Assembly (NCBI RefSeq): GCF_026711005.1 | Contig: NZ_JAPPVJ010000011.1 | Coordinates: forward strand, 72,774-119,496 | Direction of reading: 5' to 3' | Origin: Sphingobacterium sp. UT-1RO-CII-1 | GTDB lineage: Bacteria; Bacteroidota; Bacteroidia; Sphingobacteriales; Sphingobacteriaceae | Length of the DNA stretch: 46,723 bases | Shown here: piece by piece, positions 17,615 through 26,297 of the stretch | How the letters are laid out: each line of letters opens with the position of its first letter | Numbering within the stretch: the stretch's first letter is position 1 | The notes under the pieces: generated by a model | What the model was told of the DNA's origin: nothing | The model's database searches: none | Seen by the model: only the letters and a program-made list of their open reading frames with translations | Position numbers and translations under genes: made by a program

Positions 17615-18649
17615 CTACAATAACACAATATCATCTGCATGTGCTATTGCTACATTTTTTCTAAATTGTATAGAAGCCAAGTCATTCACATCTGTTTTGG
17701 CTTGTGCTACAGCGAAGATCTCCCCTTGCTGATTAATAACCTGAAACATCTCTCCTGTCTCAAAAGATTGGTTTACGGAAATAATACCAACGGCTAATAG
17801 GCTTTTCCTATCTTTTAGCGCCTGTTCTGCCCCCTCGTCCACTGTAACCAAAGCTTTAATCAATCCTCCACTTGCCAACCACTTGCGCCGTGACGACACT
17901 TTAATTGCCTGTGCCCGACACACGGTTCCTGTATCTCCCTTCACCGCTTTCAAAATACCATCCTCGGTCTGCATGCTAAATATTACAGCTTGAATTCCCA
18001 TTTGATTTGCTAAGCGTGCAAAATTAAGTTTAGAAACCATTCCTCCCAGCCCAACAGAAGATTTATCTTTACGCGCAAGGCCTAATGCTTCTTTATTTAC
18101 AACTTCAATTTCTCGGACCACTTCTCCCCTGGCGTCCAACACCCCGGGCACAGACGTACTAAATAATACTTGCTCTGCACCAAAGCCTACTGCAATCAAA
18201 GTCGCCAATTCATCATTATCAGAAAACTTAAGCTCTTTGTTACTTACCACATCATTCTCGTTAGCGACAGGAATGACACCGTTCTTCCATAACTCTTGAT
18301 AAGTAGCCTTTAATTGTAAGAATTGATCTCTATTTGCAAAATGTTGTCTTTCACATAAACTTTGTGCTAAAGCAATACCAAAAGGTTTAAAATAAGTACT
18401 GTACTTACCTATTAACAAGGGGTTACCTAACGCCGCTGCCGCTTTACGTTCGGATAACGTACCAGTATAATTACTTATATACTTCTTACCCGCAGCCACA
18501 GCTCCTGACGAGACAAGAACAATATTATACTGTGCTTGCAACTGAGCTGTTTGTCGGGCTATCTCTAAAATCACACGTTCATCAATCTTCCCTTCTTTTG
18601 TTGTTATAGAAGCTGATCCAAACTTAATAACCAAGACTGGCTTTCTCAT
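17615..18649 (-). CDS. proB: Glutamate 5-kinase
   Basis: ProB phosphorylates glutamate, the first and normally proline-inhibited step of proline synthesis. The 344-residue product has an amino-acid-kinase domain (VIKFGSASITTKEGKID at the N-terminus, LVSSGAVAAG, NENDVVSNKELKFSDNDELA, and GLGGMVSKLNFA). A C-terminal PUA-like domain starts at about residue 262 (RKWLASGGLIKALVTVDEGAEQAL, read in two parts). The phosphate loop reads KFGSASIT where most have KVGSS; this variant is tolerated in the family. It is the first gene of proB-proA-unknown. It starts 90 bases downstream of uvrB on the same strand, so read-through from uvrB is possible. Confidence 0.95.
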   Translation of the reverse strand: MRKPVLVIKFGSASITTKEGKIDERVILEIARQTAQLQAQYNIVLVSSGAVAAGKKYISNYTGTLSERKAAAALGNPLLIGKYSTYFKPFGIALAQSLCERQHFANRDQFLQLKATYQELWKNGVIPVANENDVVSNKELKFSDNDELATLIAVGFGAEQVLFSTSVPGVLDARGEVVREIEVVNKEALGLARKDKSSVGLGGMVSKLNFARLANQMGIQAVIFSMQTEDGILKAVKGDTGTVCRAQAIKVSSRRKWLASGGLIKALVTVDEGAEQALKDRKSLLAVGIISVNQSFETGEMFQVINQQGEIFAVAQAKTDVNDLASIQFRKNVAIAHADDIVLL

Positions 18650-18739
18650 TCATTTAAAATTTATCAAACAATAGCTTATTTATTTAGATTTTTATAAATG
18701 TAATAAGGTTTTTTATAAAAATAAACTATTTATCGATAA

Positions 18740-20779
18740 TTATCTGGTATCCCCAAATTTGCTAACATATAGCTTTTCCAAAGCAAACATCTCGTCTCTC
18801 AACTTTGCTGCTTCTAAGAAATCCATATCTTTTGCAGCTTTATCCATTTGTCGTTTTACATTATCAATGGCTTTCTTCATCTCCTTCTCTCCTAAATGCT
18901 CCATAACTGGATCTGCGGCAATCAGCGTTGCAGCATCCGGTTCAACATAAGCCTTAACCTCTCCCGGCATAAAGTCAGCAACCGAAGTTTGCTCCATGAT
19001 TTCCTCTCGGGTTTTACCTACTGTTCTTGGTATAATGCCATGCTTCTCATTATAAGCAGTTTGTTTCTCCCGCCTACGATTTGTTTCCTCAATTGTCACA
19101 CGCATACTATCCGTCATACGATCTGCGTACATGATCACACGCCCTTTATCATTTCTTGCTGCACGCCCGATTGTCTGAATAAGTGATCGTTCTGAACGTA
19201 AAAACCCTTCTTTATCGGCATCTAGGATAGCAACTAAAGTTACTTCGGGCAAGTCTAACCCCTCTCTTAGTAAATTCACTCCAACCAGTACGTCAAACTC
19301 TCCCAAACGCAAGCCACGTAAAATCTCCACGCGCTCCAAAGTTTTAATTTCAGAGTGTATATAGCGCACTTTTACATTTAATTTTGCCATATACTTCGTC
19401 AGTTCTTCTGCCATACGTTTTGTTAGGGTAGTAGCTAAAATCCGGCCTCCCTCACTAATTGTTTGTTCCACCTGTTCTAGGAAGTCATCCACTTGGTTCA
19501 TTGCAGGTCTCACCTCTATAATTGGATCCAACAACCCAGTTGGCCTAATAACCTGCTCAACAACGACTCCTTCTGTCTGCTGCAATTCATAATCCCCTGG
19601 AGTAGCAGAAACATAAATAGTCTGATTGGTTAATGATTCAAACTCTGGAAAATTAAGTGGCCTATTATCCATTGCTGCCGGCAATCGGAACCCATGCTCT
19701 ACCAGCGATAGCTTGCGCGACCGATCACCTCCGTACATTGCTCGCAACTGTGGTAGCGTCACGTGACTCTCATCGATCACTAACAAATAATCTTCAGGGA
19801 AATAATCCAACAAACAGAACGGTCGCATACCCGGCTCTCTACCATCAAAAAAACGGGAGTAATTTTCTATACCCGAGCAGTACCCCAATTCGCGCATCAT
19901 CTCAAGATCATAATTTACCCGCTCCTCCAGCCGCTTTGCTTCCAGCATCTTTCCTTCTTCTTCCAGCTGCGCAACCCGCTGCACCAATTCAGCCTGTATT
20001 GCCCATATAGATTCCGTAAACTTTTCTTTTGGCGTTACAAATAAATTTGCTGGGAATAGTGCAATATCCGCAACCTTAGTAATTGTCTTTGCTGACATCG
20101 GATCTATTTCTGATATTTCATCAATCTCATCCCCAAAGAAAGAAATACGGAAAGCGTAATCTAAATAAGCAGGAAAAACATCAACTGTATCTCCTTTCAC
20201 ACGGAAAGTACCTCGCTTAAAATCGCCGGTAGTGCGCGAATACAGAATTTCAACCAAGCGATGTAAAAAAGCATTGCGGCTAATCGTCATCCCTACTGCA
20301 AACCTAAAAATAGACCGGGAAAAATCCTCCGGATTTCCCATACCATAAATACAGGACACAGATGATACCACAACAATATCACGCCTGCCCGACATCAATG
20401 CAGAAGTTGTTGCCAAACGCAGCTTCTCAATCTCCTCATTAATAGCTAAATCTTTCTCTATGTAAGTATTCGACGAGGCGATGAAAGCTTCTGGCTGATA
20501 ATAATCATAATATGAAACAAAATAATTAACAGCATTTTGAGGAAAAAACTGTTTAAATTCACCATACAACTGGGCTGCTAGTGTTTTATTATGACTTAAA
20601 ATCAATGTTGGTCTTTGTGTCTCTTGAATAACATTCGCTATAGTAAATGTTTTTCCTGAACCTGTTACACCCAACAAATTCTGATAATGTTCTCCTTCAT
20701 TAACGCCTGCCACAAGTTCCTTAATAGCCTGAGGCTGATCACCTGTCGGTTTATATTCTGATGTTAATTCAAACTTCAT
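18740..20779 (-). CDS. uvrB: UvrABC system protein B (excinuclease helicase subunit)
   Basis: UvrB verifies the lesion and loads UvrC in nucleotide excision repair. The 679-residue product has Walker A GVTGSGKT at 37-44, the beta-hairpin YYDYYQPEAFI, the helicase motif II block VIDESHVTLPQLRAM, and motif VI QTIGRAARN. The C-terminal UVR coiled helix pair (KAAKDMDFLEAAKLRDEM) binds UvrC. Length and motifs are complete. Start is ATG at 20779 (MKFELTSEYKPTGDQ). Confidence 0.98.
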   Translation of the reverse strand: MKFELTSEYKPTGDQPQAIKELVAGVNEGEHYQNLLGVTGSGKTFTIANVIQETQRPTLILSHNKTLAAQLYGEFKQFFPQNAVNYFVSYYDYYQPEAFIASSNTYIEKDLAINEEIEKLRLATTSALMSGRRDIVVVSSVSCIYGMGNPEDFSRSIFRFAVGMTISRNAFLHRLVEILYSRTTGDFKRGTFRVKGDTVDVFPAYLDYAFRISFFGDEIDEISEIDPMSAKTITKVADIALFPANLFVTPKEKFTESIWAIQAELVQRVAQLEEEGKMLEAKRLEERVNYDLEMMRELGYCSGIENYSRFFDGREPGMRPFCLLDYFPEDYLLVIDESHVTLPQLRAMYGGDRSRKLSLVEHGFRLPAAMDNRPLNFPEFESLTNQTIYVSATPGDYELQQTEGVVVEQVIRPTGLLDPIIEVRPAMNQVDDFLEQVEQTISEGGRILATTLTKRMAEELTKYMAKLNVKVRYIHSEIKTLERVEILRGLRLGEFDVLVGVNLLREGLDLPEVTLVAILDADKEGFLRSERSLIQTIGRAARNDKGRVIMYADRMTDSMRVTIEETNRRREKQTAYNEKHGIIPRTVGKTREEIMEQTSVADFMPGEVKAYVEPDAATLIAADPVMEHLGEKEMKKAIDNVKRQMDKAAKDMDFLEAAKLRDEMFALEKLYVSKFGDTR

Positions 20780-20889
20780 GTATCTTTACCAAATAATCTT
20801 TAAAAGTAATTAAAAAAGAAGTTTTTTTTATCGCTTCCCTGTCAAGAGAATTAGTAATTTAGTAAAAACACATTTAGCATACAAACAAA

Positions 20890-21537
20890 ATGATCACCAT
20901 ACTCAGCAAAAAAAACAGCATAGCAAACCATTATATAGCAGAGCTACGACATATATCTATACAAAAAGACAGATTACGCTTCCGCAGAAATATTGAGCGT
21001 TTAGGTGAAATAATGGGCTATGAAATCAGTCAAAACCTAGACTACAAACCACAGTCTATTGAAACTCCTCTAGGCATAGCTGAGCATAATATGCTTATAG
21101 AACAACCTGTCCTTGGCACGGTTATACGTGCCGGCCTCCCCATGCATCAAGGTTTGCTTAACATATTCGATCAGGCAGATAGTGCTTTTATAGCAGCTTA
21201 TCGGCACACTAAAAAAAGTGGAGAAATGGAAATCCACAAAAAATATGAGAACTGTCCAAACCTGGACGACAAAGTCGTTATCATATCCGACCCTATGATT
21301 GCTACAGGTCGTAGTTTGGTCCTAGTATGTCGTGATTTACTTTCCAACTACAATATAAAAGAACTGCATATTGCCGCAATTATCGCCTCCGAAGAAGGCT
21401 TACAGCATCTACATGCCTTCGTTCCTGAAGCTCACATTTGGGTCGGAGCTGTTGACAATGAACTTACATCTAAAGCCTACATTGTACCCGGTATGGGAGA
21501 TGCTGGGAATTTAGCATTTGGCGGATCAACCGAATAA
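20890..21537 (+). CDS. upp: Uracil phosphoribosyltransferase
   Basis: Upp salvages uracil to UMP using PRPP. The 215-residue protein has the PRPP-binding loop IISDPMIATGRSLV, the dimer/nucleotide region PVLGTVIRAGLPMHQGLL and the C-terminal uracil-binding segment YIVPGMGDAGNLAFGG. The bacterial consensus PxxxPGxGD is preserved. It is divergent from uvrB. A one-mismatch -7 box (TAATTTAG near 20853) is too weak to list separately. Two further small genes follow on the same strand at 75- and 83-base gaps. Confidence 0.96.
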   Translation: MITILSKKNSIANHYIAELRHISIQKDRLRFRRNIERLGEIMGYEISQNLDYKPQSIETPLGIAEHNMLIEQPVLGTVIRAGLPMHQGLLNIFDQADSAFIAAYRHTKKSGEMEIHKKYENCPNLDDKVVIISDPMIATGRSLVLVCRDLLSNYNIKELHIAAIIASEEGLQHLHAFVPEAHIWVGAVDNELTSKAYIVPGMGDAGNLAFGGSTE

Positions 21538-21612
21538 TTATTAATAAAAGAATAACAGAAACGAAACACACAATGAACTATCCTTCAGTATATTTAAATA
21601 AAAAAACACACT

Positions 21613-22086
21613 ATGGTTTGGCAACGTTACAATGGCGAAAAAATTCGCACCCCTATCAACGACGCTGTTGAAGACATTATAAAAAAAGAGACCTACCAAG
21701 GAAACAAACTAAAGGTCTATATCGGCACCGATTCACAGGTAAAACGCGGTATCACCGAGTTCGCAACAGTTATTGTATTTCTACGCGAACACAAGGGAGG
21801 TTTTATGTTTATACACCGTGATAAACAGGCAAGAAAACAAAGTATCAAAGAGCGCATGCTTACTGAGGTACAAAAATCCATTGAAATAGCCTACAAGCTC
21901 TGTCCACTTCTTGAGATGTACCAAGTTGAACTTGAAGTACATGCAGATATTAATACCAACCCACACTTTCAATCAAACATAGCCCTAAAGGAAGCCATGG
22001 GCTACATCATGGGGATGGGGTTCGTTTTTAAGGCAAAGCCTGAATCATTTGCCAGCACAAACTGCGCAGATAAAATTGTACAATAA
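21613..22086 (+). CDS. RNase H-like fold protein, YkuK family (DUF458)
   Basis: A 157-residue cytoplasmic protein resembling Bacillus YkuK, whose family has an RNase H-like fold but no firm function. The first strand carries the motif LKVYIGTDSQ with the candidate metal-binding Asp. The ERMLTEVQKSIEIAYKL helix, the VELEVHADINTNPHFQSN segment and the C-terminal GMGFVFKAKPESFASTNCAD follow. Several conserved acidic residues remain, so nuclease activity is possible. It lies between upp and a NadR-like kinase on the same strand. Confidence 0.8.
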   Translation: MVWQRYNGEKIRTPINDAVEDIIKKETYQGNKLKVYIGTDSQVKRGITEFATVIVFLREHKGGFMFIHRDKQARKQSIKERMLTEVQKSIEIAYKLCPLLEMYQVELEVHADINTNPHFQSNIALKEAMGYIMGMGFVFKAKPESFASTNCADKIVQ

Positions 22087-22169
22087 TTGAGGTAGAGCTC
22101 TTCTTTCTAAATAGCTTTTGTTATTATTGCAGCAAAACAGCTTTTGTTTAAATAAAAGCAATACTAACA

Positions 22170-22721
22170 ATGAAACAGGAAAATAAGACCTCTTTAAAAA
22201 AAATTGCTGTTGTAGGTCCTGAATCTACGGGAAAATCCACTATTGCAAAGTTCTTAGCTAAAGAATTCAAAACACTGTATGTCCCAGAATATTCCCGTTA
22301 TTATTGTCAAGATTTAAACAGGCAATACACTTTACAAGACGAATTAAATATGTTCCATGGCCAAGTCGCTCTGGAAGAAGCCTTAACATCCGTTACAAAA
22401 AAAGACATACTAATTTGTGATACAACCTTTTTAACAGTTAAAATATGGTGTGATCATCTTTTTAATGAAACGCCTAAAATTGTTGTAGACAAAATCAACA
22501 CAACACATTATGATCTTTATCTTCTGATGGATATTGACTTACCTTGGGAAGATGATATACTGCGGGACTTTCCTCAAAAACGCGATCACTTTATGCGCGT
22601 ATGGAAAAAAGAGCTAAATGCTATTAATGGAAATTACCAAGTAATATCAGGTCAAGGTACAGAAAGGTTAAATAATGCGTTAAAATGTGTCAAACAGTTT
22701 TTAAAAAAATCTGAACATTAA
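22170..22721 (+). CDS. P-loop ATPase, NadR-like nicotinamide riboside kinase family
   Basis: The 183-residue protein opens with KKIAVVGPESTGKSTIAKFLA, a Walker A motif at residues 16-23 in the GxxSTGKS form typical of the ribosylnicotinamide kinase domain of NadR. The following VPEYSRYYCQ matches that domain as well. ILICDTTFLTVKIWCDHLF holds a Walker-B-like Asp, and LLMDIDLPWEDDILRDFP closes the kinase core. It lacks the adenylyltransferase and DNA-binding domains of NadR, which is common in Bacteroidota. The likely reaction is phosphorylation of nicotinamide riboside in NAD salvage, but the substrate is inferred from family only. The upstream region has AGCTTTTGTT twice (22113-22122, 22139-22148). 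Confidence 0.8.
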   Translation: MKQENKTSLKKIAVVGPESTGKSTIAKFLAKEFKTLYVPEYSRYYCQDLNRQYTLQDELNMFHGQVALEEALTSVTKKDILICDTTFLTVKIWCDHLFNETPKIVVDKINTTHYDLYLLMDIDLPWEDDILRDFPQKRDHFMRVWKKELNAINGNYQVISGQGTERLNNALKCVKQFLKKSEH

Positions 22722-22793
22722 ACTCAAAAAACACAAGCCATACACTTGCTAATGCCTAATAAGGAAAACTGACATTCAATTAAGAGTGCAGGC

Positions 22794-22824
22794 TTGTCTC
22801 CTCTATTATTTAGTATTATATTTG
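22794..22824 (+). promoter_or_regulatory. Candidate promoter of the bacilliredoxin gene
   Basis: TTG at 22794-22796 (-33) and TATATTTG at 22817-22824 (-7, exact TAnnTTTG) are 20 bases apart, close to the Bacteroidota optimum. The start site would be near 22829, giving a leader of about 100 bases. Confidence 0.6.
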
Positions 22825-22847
22825 CTACAAGTCGTAAATTAGAATAT

Positions 22848-22892
22848 ATGCTGTGCAAGCTACAGGCTTGTGTTGCTATTTGTATTTTATAA
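22848..22892 (+). CDS. Possible Cys-rich leader peptide upstream of bacilliredoxin
   Basis: A 14-codon frame, MLCKLQACVAICIL then TAA, lies inside the predicted leader, about 19 bases after the expected start site and 36 bases before the bacilliredoxin ATG. Three of its 14 residues are cysteine (3, 8, 12). It spans a small hairpin CAAGC-TACAG-GCTTG. Such a frame could act as a cysteine-sensing attenuator, but a frame this short can arise by chance and no codon statistics can support it. Confidence 0.3.
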   Translation: MLCKLQACVAICIL

Positions 22893-22928
22893 GAACTTAG
22901 TTTAGTTATTGTATTTCACTTAATTCAC

Positions 22929-23345
22929 ATGAACATGTATCCAGAATATTTAGTTGCCCCAATGCGTCAAGAATTAGTAGACGCAGGGTTTCAGGAATTA
23001 AAAACGGCCGAAGAAGTTGATAACGTCATACCCTCTGAGGGAACTGTTTTTGTCGTTGTCAATTCCGTTTGCGGCTGTGCTGCAGCGAATGCTAGACCTG
23101 CAGCTAAATTTGCTGTAGAAAATGGCAAAAAACCTACTAAACTAGTCACTGTTTTCGCTGGTATGGAAAAAGAAGCGGTTGATAAAGCTCGTAACTACAT
23201 GTTACCTTATCCTCCATCTTCTCCAGCAATGGCTTTATTTAAAGACGGAAAACTAGTACATATGATTGAAAGACATATGATTGAAGGTAGACCTGCACAA
23301 ATGATTGCGGACAATCTAGTATCAGCTTTCAACGAATACTGCTAA
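22929..23345 (+). CDS. BrxA/BrxB family bacilliredoxin
   Basis: Bacilliredoxins (DUF1094, formerly YphP/YqiW) remove bacillithiol from oxidised protein cysteines. The 138-residue thioredoxin-fold protein has the hallmark C48-G-C50 motif in VVNSVCGCAAANARPA, then the PPSSPAMALFKDGKLVHMIERH region. The length is standard. A second ATG lies two codons in (MYPEYLV). It is a single gene with its own promoter, a roughly 100-base leader and a terminator. Presence implies bacillithiol use in this organism; its synthesis genes are not in the window. Confidence 0.93.
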   Translation: MNMYPEYLVAPMRQELVDAGFQELKTAEEVDNVIPSEGTVFVVVNSVCGCAAANARPAAKFAVENGKKPTKLVTVFAGMEKEAVDKARNYMLPYPPSSPAMALFKDGKLVHMIERHMIEGRPAQMIADNLVSAFNEYC

Positions 23346-23370
23346 AATTTTAGCATTGATTTTTGAATGA

Positions 23371-23406
23371 AAGGCTTTTCTCTCCTAGAGAAAAGCCTTA
23401 TTTTTT
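23371..23406 (+). terminator. Intrinsic terminator of bacilliredoxin, inside the convergent gene's end
   Basis: The 13-bp perfect stem AAGGCTTTTCTCT / AGAGAAAAGCCTT with a 3-base loop is followed by ATTTTTT. Its right half encodes the last five codons and the stop of the convergent membrane protein gene. Confidence 0.9.
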
Positions 23407-24620
23407 AGAACTCGTTTCTCTATATCACGCCCATCATGGAAACCCAGCACAAACAACATGATGACAGACAAAGGCAAAAACGAACTAATAAGCATAAGCC
23501 AAAAAGAATAATTTGAAATTAAATTATACCCCTCTATAATAAAAAAACCTTGTAAAAGCATCAACCCTTCTGTACACACAAACGCCCCGATAAAAAGAAT
23601 GATAGCTACATAAACCATAACACCTTTACTTGGCAACCACCTTTTTCTCATTGCAAAAAACAAAATGCTACCACTTATCGCCCCTAACATAAGTAAATGA
23701 ATAAACCCCACTACTAAAGGTCGAATATGGTAAACATCACTCATCACAGAAGGCAATAGAGATAATAAAGGCACAAAAGCTTTGAGAAAAACAGAAACAA
23801 TACTAAAATAAAATAATATTTTCTCTACTGGTTTAAGATGTACAAACCAATATTTTTTACACAGATAAATACTAATAAGGCCAAAAACAAAAAGTTGTAA
23901 TATTACACCTAAACCGTTAAGATAATACAGAACTGCTGCAGGGACATACCAGTTAAGAGGAAGAGCAAACGTCAGCACAATAGATACGATTAAAACTAAG
24001 CGTAACATCACAGAGATAGACTTCCTTGTATAATTCTTAACACCTTTCAGAAAAAGAGCTAAAACACTTACTATAAACCAACCATTGAACTGAAAATGTA
24101 AAAAGAATTGTATAACTCCCTGAAAGAAGGCAGATCCCTTTCCCTGTATATGAATAGCAGGCCCTATAAGAAGAATTCCTACTGTCGATAAAACCATAAA
24201 GCCAAGAGCGGTATACAATAGTCTGTTCTGATCTTTCAATCCGGATTTTCTAAAACGCCAGACATAATAGACAAACAGATAACTGCAAACTAAATGTAAA
24301 GCCGAAAAAAATATCGAAAACAAAGCATAACCTTCTATTGGAAAGAATATAAACATACCCACTACAGAAACTTCACTAATCCAAAACAACACATTAAAGC
24401 ATTTTTTAGATTGGTTCGTCTCCACAACAAAACCGGCATAAATCAAAGCATATAATGCCATATAAGCCCATCCGAGCATTGCCCCGTGTGAATGTCCATG
24501 AAGTAAAAACTGTAAATTTAACTTCTCAACAGGGAAGACAGAAGCGTAACGCAATAAAAAGCCCATTAAGGTTGCGATTGCAAAATTAAACAAACTAACA
24601 CTGAACCAGACCTTGGTCAT
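23385..24620 (-). CDS. Polytopic membrane protein with His-rich helices (oxidase-subunit-I-like?)
   Basis: This 411-residue protein is almost entirely hydrophobic, with about 12 membrane helices and no signal peptide. Histidines sit inside helices: H41-G-H-S-H45 followed by GAMLGW, His109, His175 in FLHFQFNGWF, and His308 in VGFIHLLMLGA. This spacing recalls haem/copper ligands in cytochrome oxidase or NO-reductase subunit I (compare HFQFNGW). The protein is shorter than those enzymes and I cannot assign a family. It follows the exported cyclophilin gene by 11 bases. The last codons lie in a terminator hairpin of the convergent bacilliredoxin gene. A haem-linked redox or NO function is a hypothesis. 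Confidence 0.7.
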   Translation of the reverse strand: MTKVWFSVSLFNFAIATLMGFLLRYASVFPVEKLNLQFLLHGHSHGAMLGWAYMALYALIYAGFVVETNQSKKCFNVLFWISEVSVVGMFIFFPIEGYALFSIFFSALHLVCSYLFVYYVWRFRKSGLKDQNRLLYTALGFMVLSTVGILLIGPAIHIQGKGSAFFQGVIQFFLHFQFNGWFIVSVLALFLKGVKNYTRKSISVMLRLVLIVSIVLTFALPLNWYVPAAVLYYLNGLGVILQLFVFGLISIYLCKKYWFVHLKPVEKILFYFSIVSVFLKAFVPLLSLLPSVMSDVYHIRPLVVGFIHLLMLGAISGSILFFAMRKRWLPSKGVMVYVAIILFIGAFVCTEGLMLLQGFFIIEGYNLISNYSFWLMLISSFLPLSVIMLFVLGFHDGRDIEKRVLKNKAFL

Positions 24621-24631
24621 ACCCTTTAAAT

Positions 24632-25270
24632 TCAGTTCAGCAATTCCATCGTAAATAAGACCTTATTTAAAGGCTTATCTTCACCATCGGTGGTTGATTT
24701 ACTAATTTTCATCAAAACATCGAGACCTTCAATAACCTCTCCAAACACCGTATAATCTTTATCAAGACGAGGCTGCCCTCCTTGTTCTAAATAAAGTTGC
24801 CGTTGTTCGTTAGTGTATTTAATTCCCTTTTTCTCCTCCAGAACCTTTAAATCATTTACTGAAACTTTCTTCCCAACAACAAAGTAAATCTGATTCAAAA
24901 AAGAAGATTTTGTCAAATTACCATCATGCCCAGCTCCCAAAGCCCCCACTTTATGAAAAGCCCTGTCATCAAATTCAGGAGCTAAACGCTCGGGTAATTT
25001 ATCAGGGTCTTCTGCTTCCTTTGTTAAAATAGCTTCATCCAACTCTCCACCTTGCACCACAAAATCTGCTATTACCCTATTAAACTCTGCGTTCTTATAG
25101 GTTCCATCCTGAATATTTTTCTTTAAAAGAGCACGGTGATTTGGTGTAAAATCATACAACACCACTTTAAAGCTCCCATAGGTTGTTTTTACCAGCACAG
25201 TGTCCGTTTGTGCAGCACATGTTAAAAAAATGAAAAATGAAAAAACATTCAATAGCACTTTATAAATCAT
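24632..25270 (-). CDS. Exported cyclophilin-type peptidyl-prolyl isomerase
   Basis: The 212-residue protein has a signal peptide (MIYKVLLNVFSFFIFLTCAAQ) and a cyclophilin domain. The domain starts TTYGSFKVVLYDFTPNHRALLKK and contains the FNRVIADFVVQGGELDEA active-site region (R...F...Q) and FGEVIEGLDVLMKIS. Bacteroidota-type insertions lengthen the middle. It should catalyse proline isomerisation during folding of exported proteins. I chose the ATG at 25270 over a TTG three codons upstream. The His-rich membrane protein gene follows 11 bases downstream, so they are co-transcribed. Confidence 0.9.
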   Translation of the reverse strand: MIYKVLLNVFSFFIFLTCAAQTDTVLVKTTYGSFKVVLYDFTPNHRALLKKNIQDGTYKNAEFNRVIADFVVQGGELDEAILTKEAEDPDKLPERLAPEFDDRAFHKVGALGAGHDGNLTKSSFLNQIYFVVGKKVSVNDLKVLEEKKGIKYTNEQRQLYLEQGGQPRLDKDYTVFGEVIEGLDVLMKISKSTTDGEDKPLNKVLFTMELLN

Positions 25271-25349
25271 AGCAATCAATATTATTAGGATATACCAAAC
25301 TTAAAGAAATTCAGGTTTATCCACAATACCGAAACTAAAGCTATCTAAT

Positions 25350-25384
25350 AAAAAAAAGCCCGTATTCATTAGAACACAGGGCTT
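25350..25384 (-). terminator. Intrinsic terminator of lipA
   Basis: On the minus strand GAAAGCCCTGTGTTC pairs with GAATACGGGCTTT (one mismatch, one G-U), followed by a long T run, 30 bases after the lipA stop. Confidence 0.85.
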
Positions 25385-25414
25385 TCATATTATCATAGAA
25401 TACTATTCGAAATA

Positions 25415-26293
25415 TTACATATCAAAAAGGTGTTTTTCGGCACGATAGGACGATCTTACCAATGGCCCCGACTCAACGTATTTAAAGCCCATTTCCAAGC
25501 CTATTTTTTGATACTTTTCAAATTGTGCTGGTGTTACCCACTCCACAACTGGATGATGTGCTTTTGTAGGCTGCAAATATTGTCCTAAAGTAAGAATATG
25601 TACTCCAACATTATACAAATCCTGCATTGCTTCAATCACATCTTCTTCAGTTTCCCCAAAACCAAGCATAATTCCCGATTTTGTACGGATTCCTGCTTCA
25701 GAAATACGTCTTAAACATTCCAATGAACGATCATACTTTGCTTGAATACGTACCTCTCTTGTTAAACGACGCACAGTTTCCAAGTTATGTGATACAATTT
25801 CAGGACGTACGGCTAAAACTCGATCTAGATTTTCCCACTGCCCTTTAAAGTCAGGTATCAATGTTTCTAACGTTGTTTCAGGACTTTCACGACGAATAGC
25901 ATTTATTGTCTCAGCCCATATTATAGACCCTCCGTCTTTCAAGTCATCACGATCAACAGAAGTAATAACACAATGCTTTACCCCCATAAGTTTCACAGAG
26001 TTTGCTACGCGGTCAGGCTCTCCTGTATCAACAGCTAGAGGACGACCTGTAGCTACAGCACAAAAAGAACAGGAACGTGTACATATATTTCCTAATATCA
26101 TAAATGTTGCTGTACCGGCCCCCCAACATTCACCCATATTGGGACAGTTACCACTTTCACAAATCGTATGTAACTTATGCTCATCTACTAAACCTCTTAC
26201 ATGGCGATATTCTTTACCAACAGGAAGCTTAACACGCAACCAATCCGGCTTGCGCTGCGTCTCTACTACAGGAATTACAGGCAGTTCAATCAT
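25415..26293 (-). CDS. lipA: Lipoyl synthase
   Basis: LipA is a radical SAM enzyme that inserts two sulfurs into octanoyl groups on lipoyl domains. The 292-residue product has the auxiliary cluster ligands Cys45, Cys50 and Cys56 (CESGNCPNMGEC). It has the radical SAM cluster C71-xxx-C75-xx-C78 (CTRSCSFC), and the C-terminal RSSY motif as LVRSSYRAEKH. The length is typical. The closest -7 box (26298-26305) lies so near the ATG that the mRNA may be leaderless. No lipB is adjacent. Confidence 0.98.
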   Translation of the reverse strand: MIELPVIPVVETQRKPDWLRVKLPVGKEYRHVRGLVDEHKLHTICESGNCPNMGECWGAGTATFMILGNICTRSCSFCAVATGRPLAVDTGEPDRVANSVKLMGVKHCVITSVDRDDLKDGGSIIWAETINAIRRESPETTLETLIPDFKGQWENLDRVLAVRPEIVSHNLETVRRLTREVRIQAKYDRSLECLRRISEAGIRTKSGIMLGFGETEEDVIEAMQDLYNVGVHILTLGQYLQPTKAHHPVVEWVTPAQFEKYQKIGLEMGFKYVESGPLVRSSYRAEKHLFDM

Positions 26294-26297
26294 ATTG

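Noticed and set aside
19657..20010. Plus-strand 117-residue reading frame inside uvrB
   Set aside because: It is a shadow of a well-supported gene with no signal, domain or independent context. The same applies to the other antisense frames inside long genes.
22113..22148. AGCTTTTGTT repeated twice before the NadR-like kinase
   Set aside because: The copies are short and AT-rich with a 26-base period and no clear promoter relation, so they are too weak to call a site.
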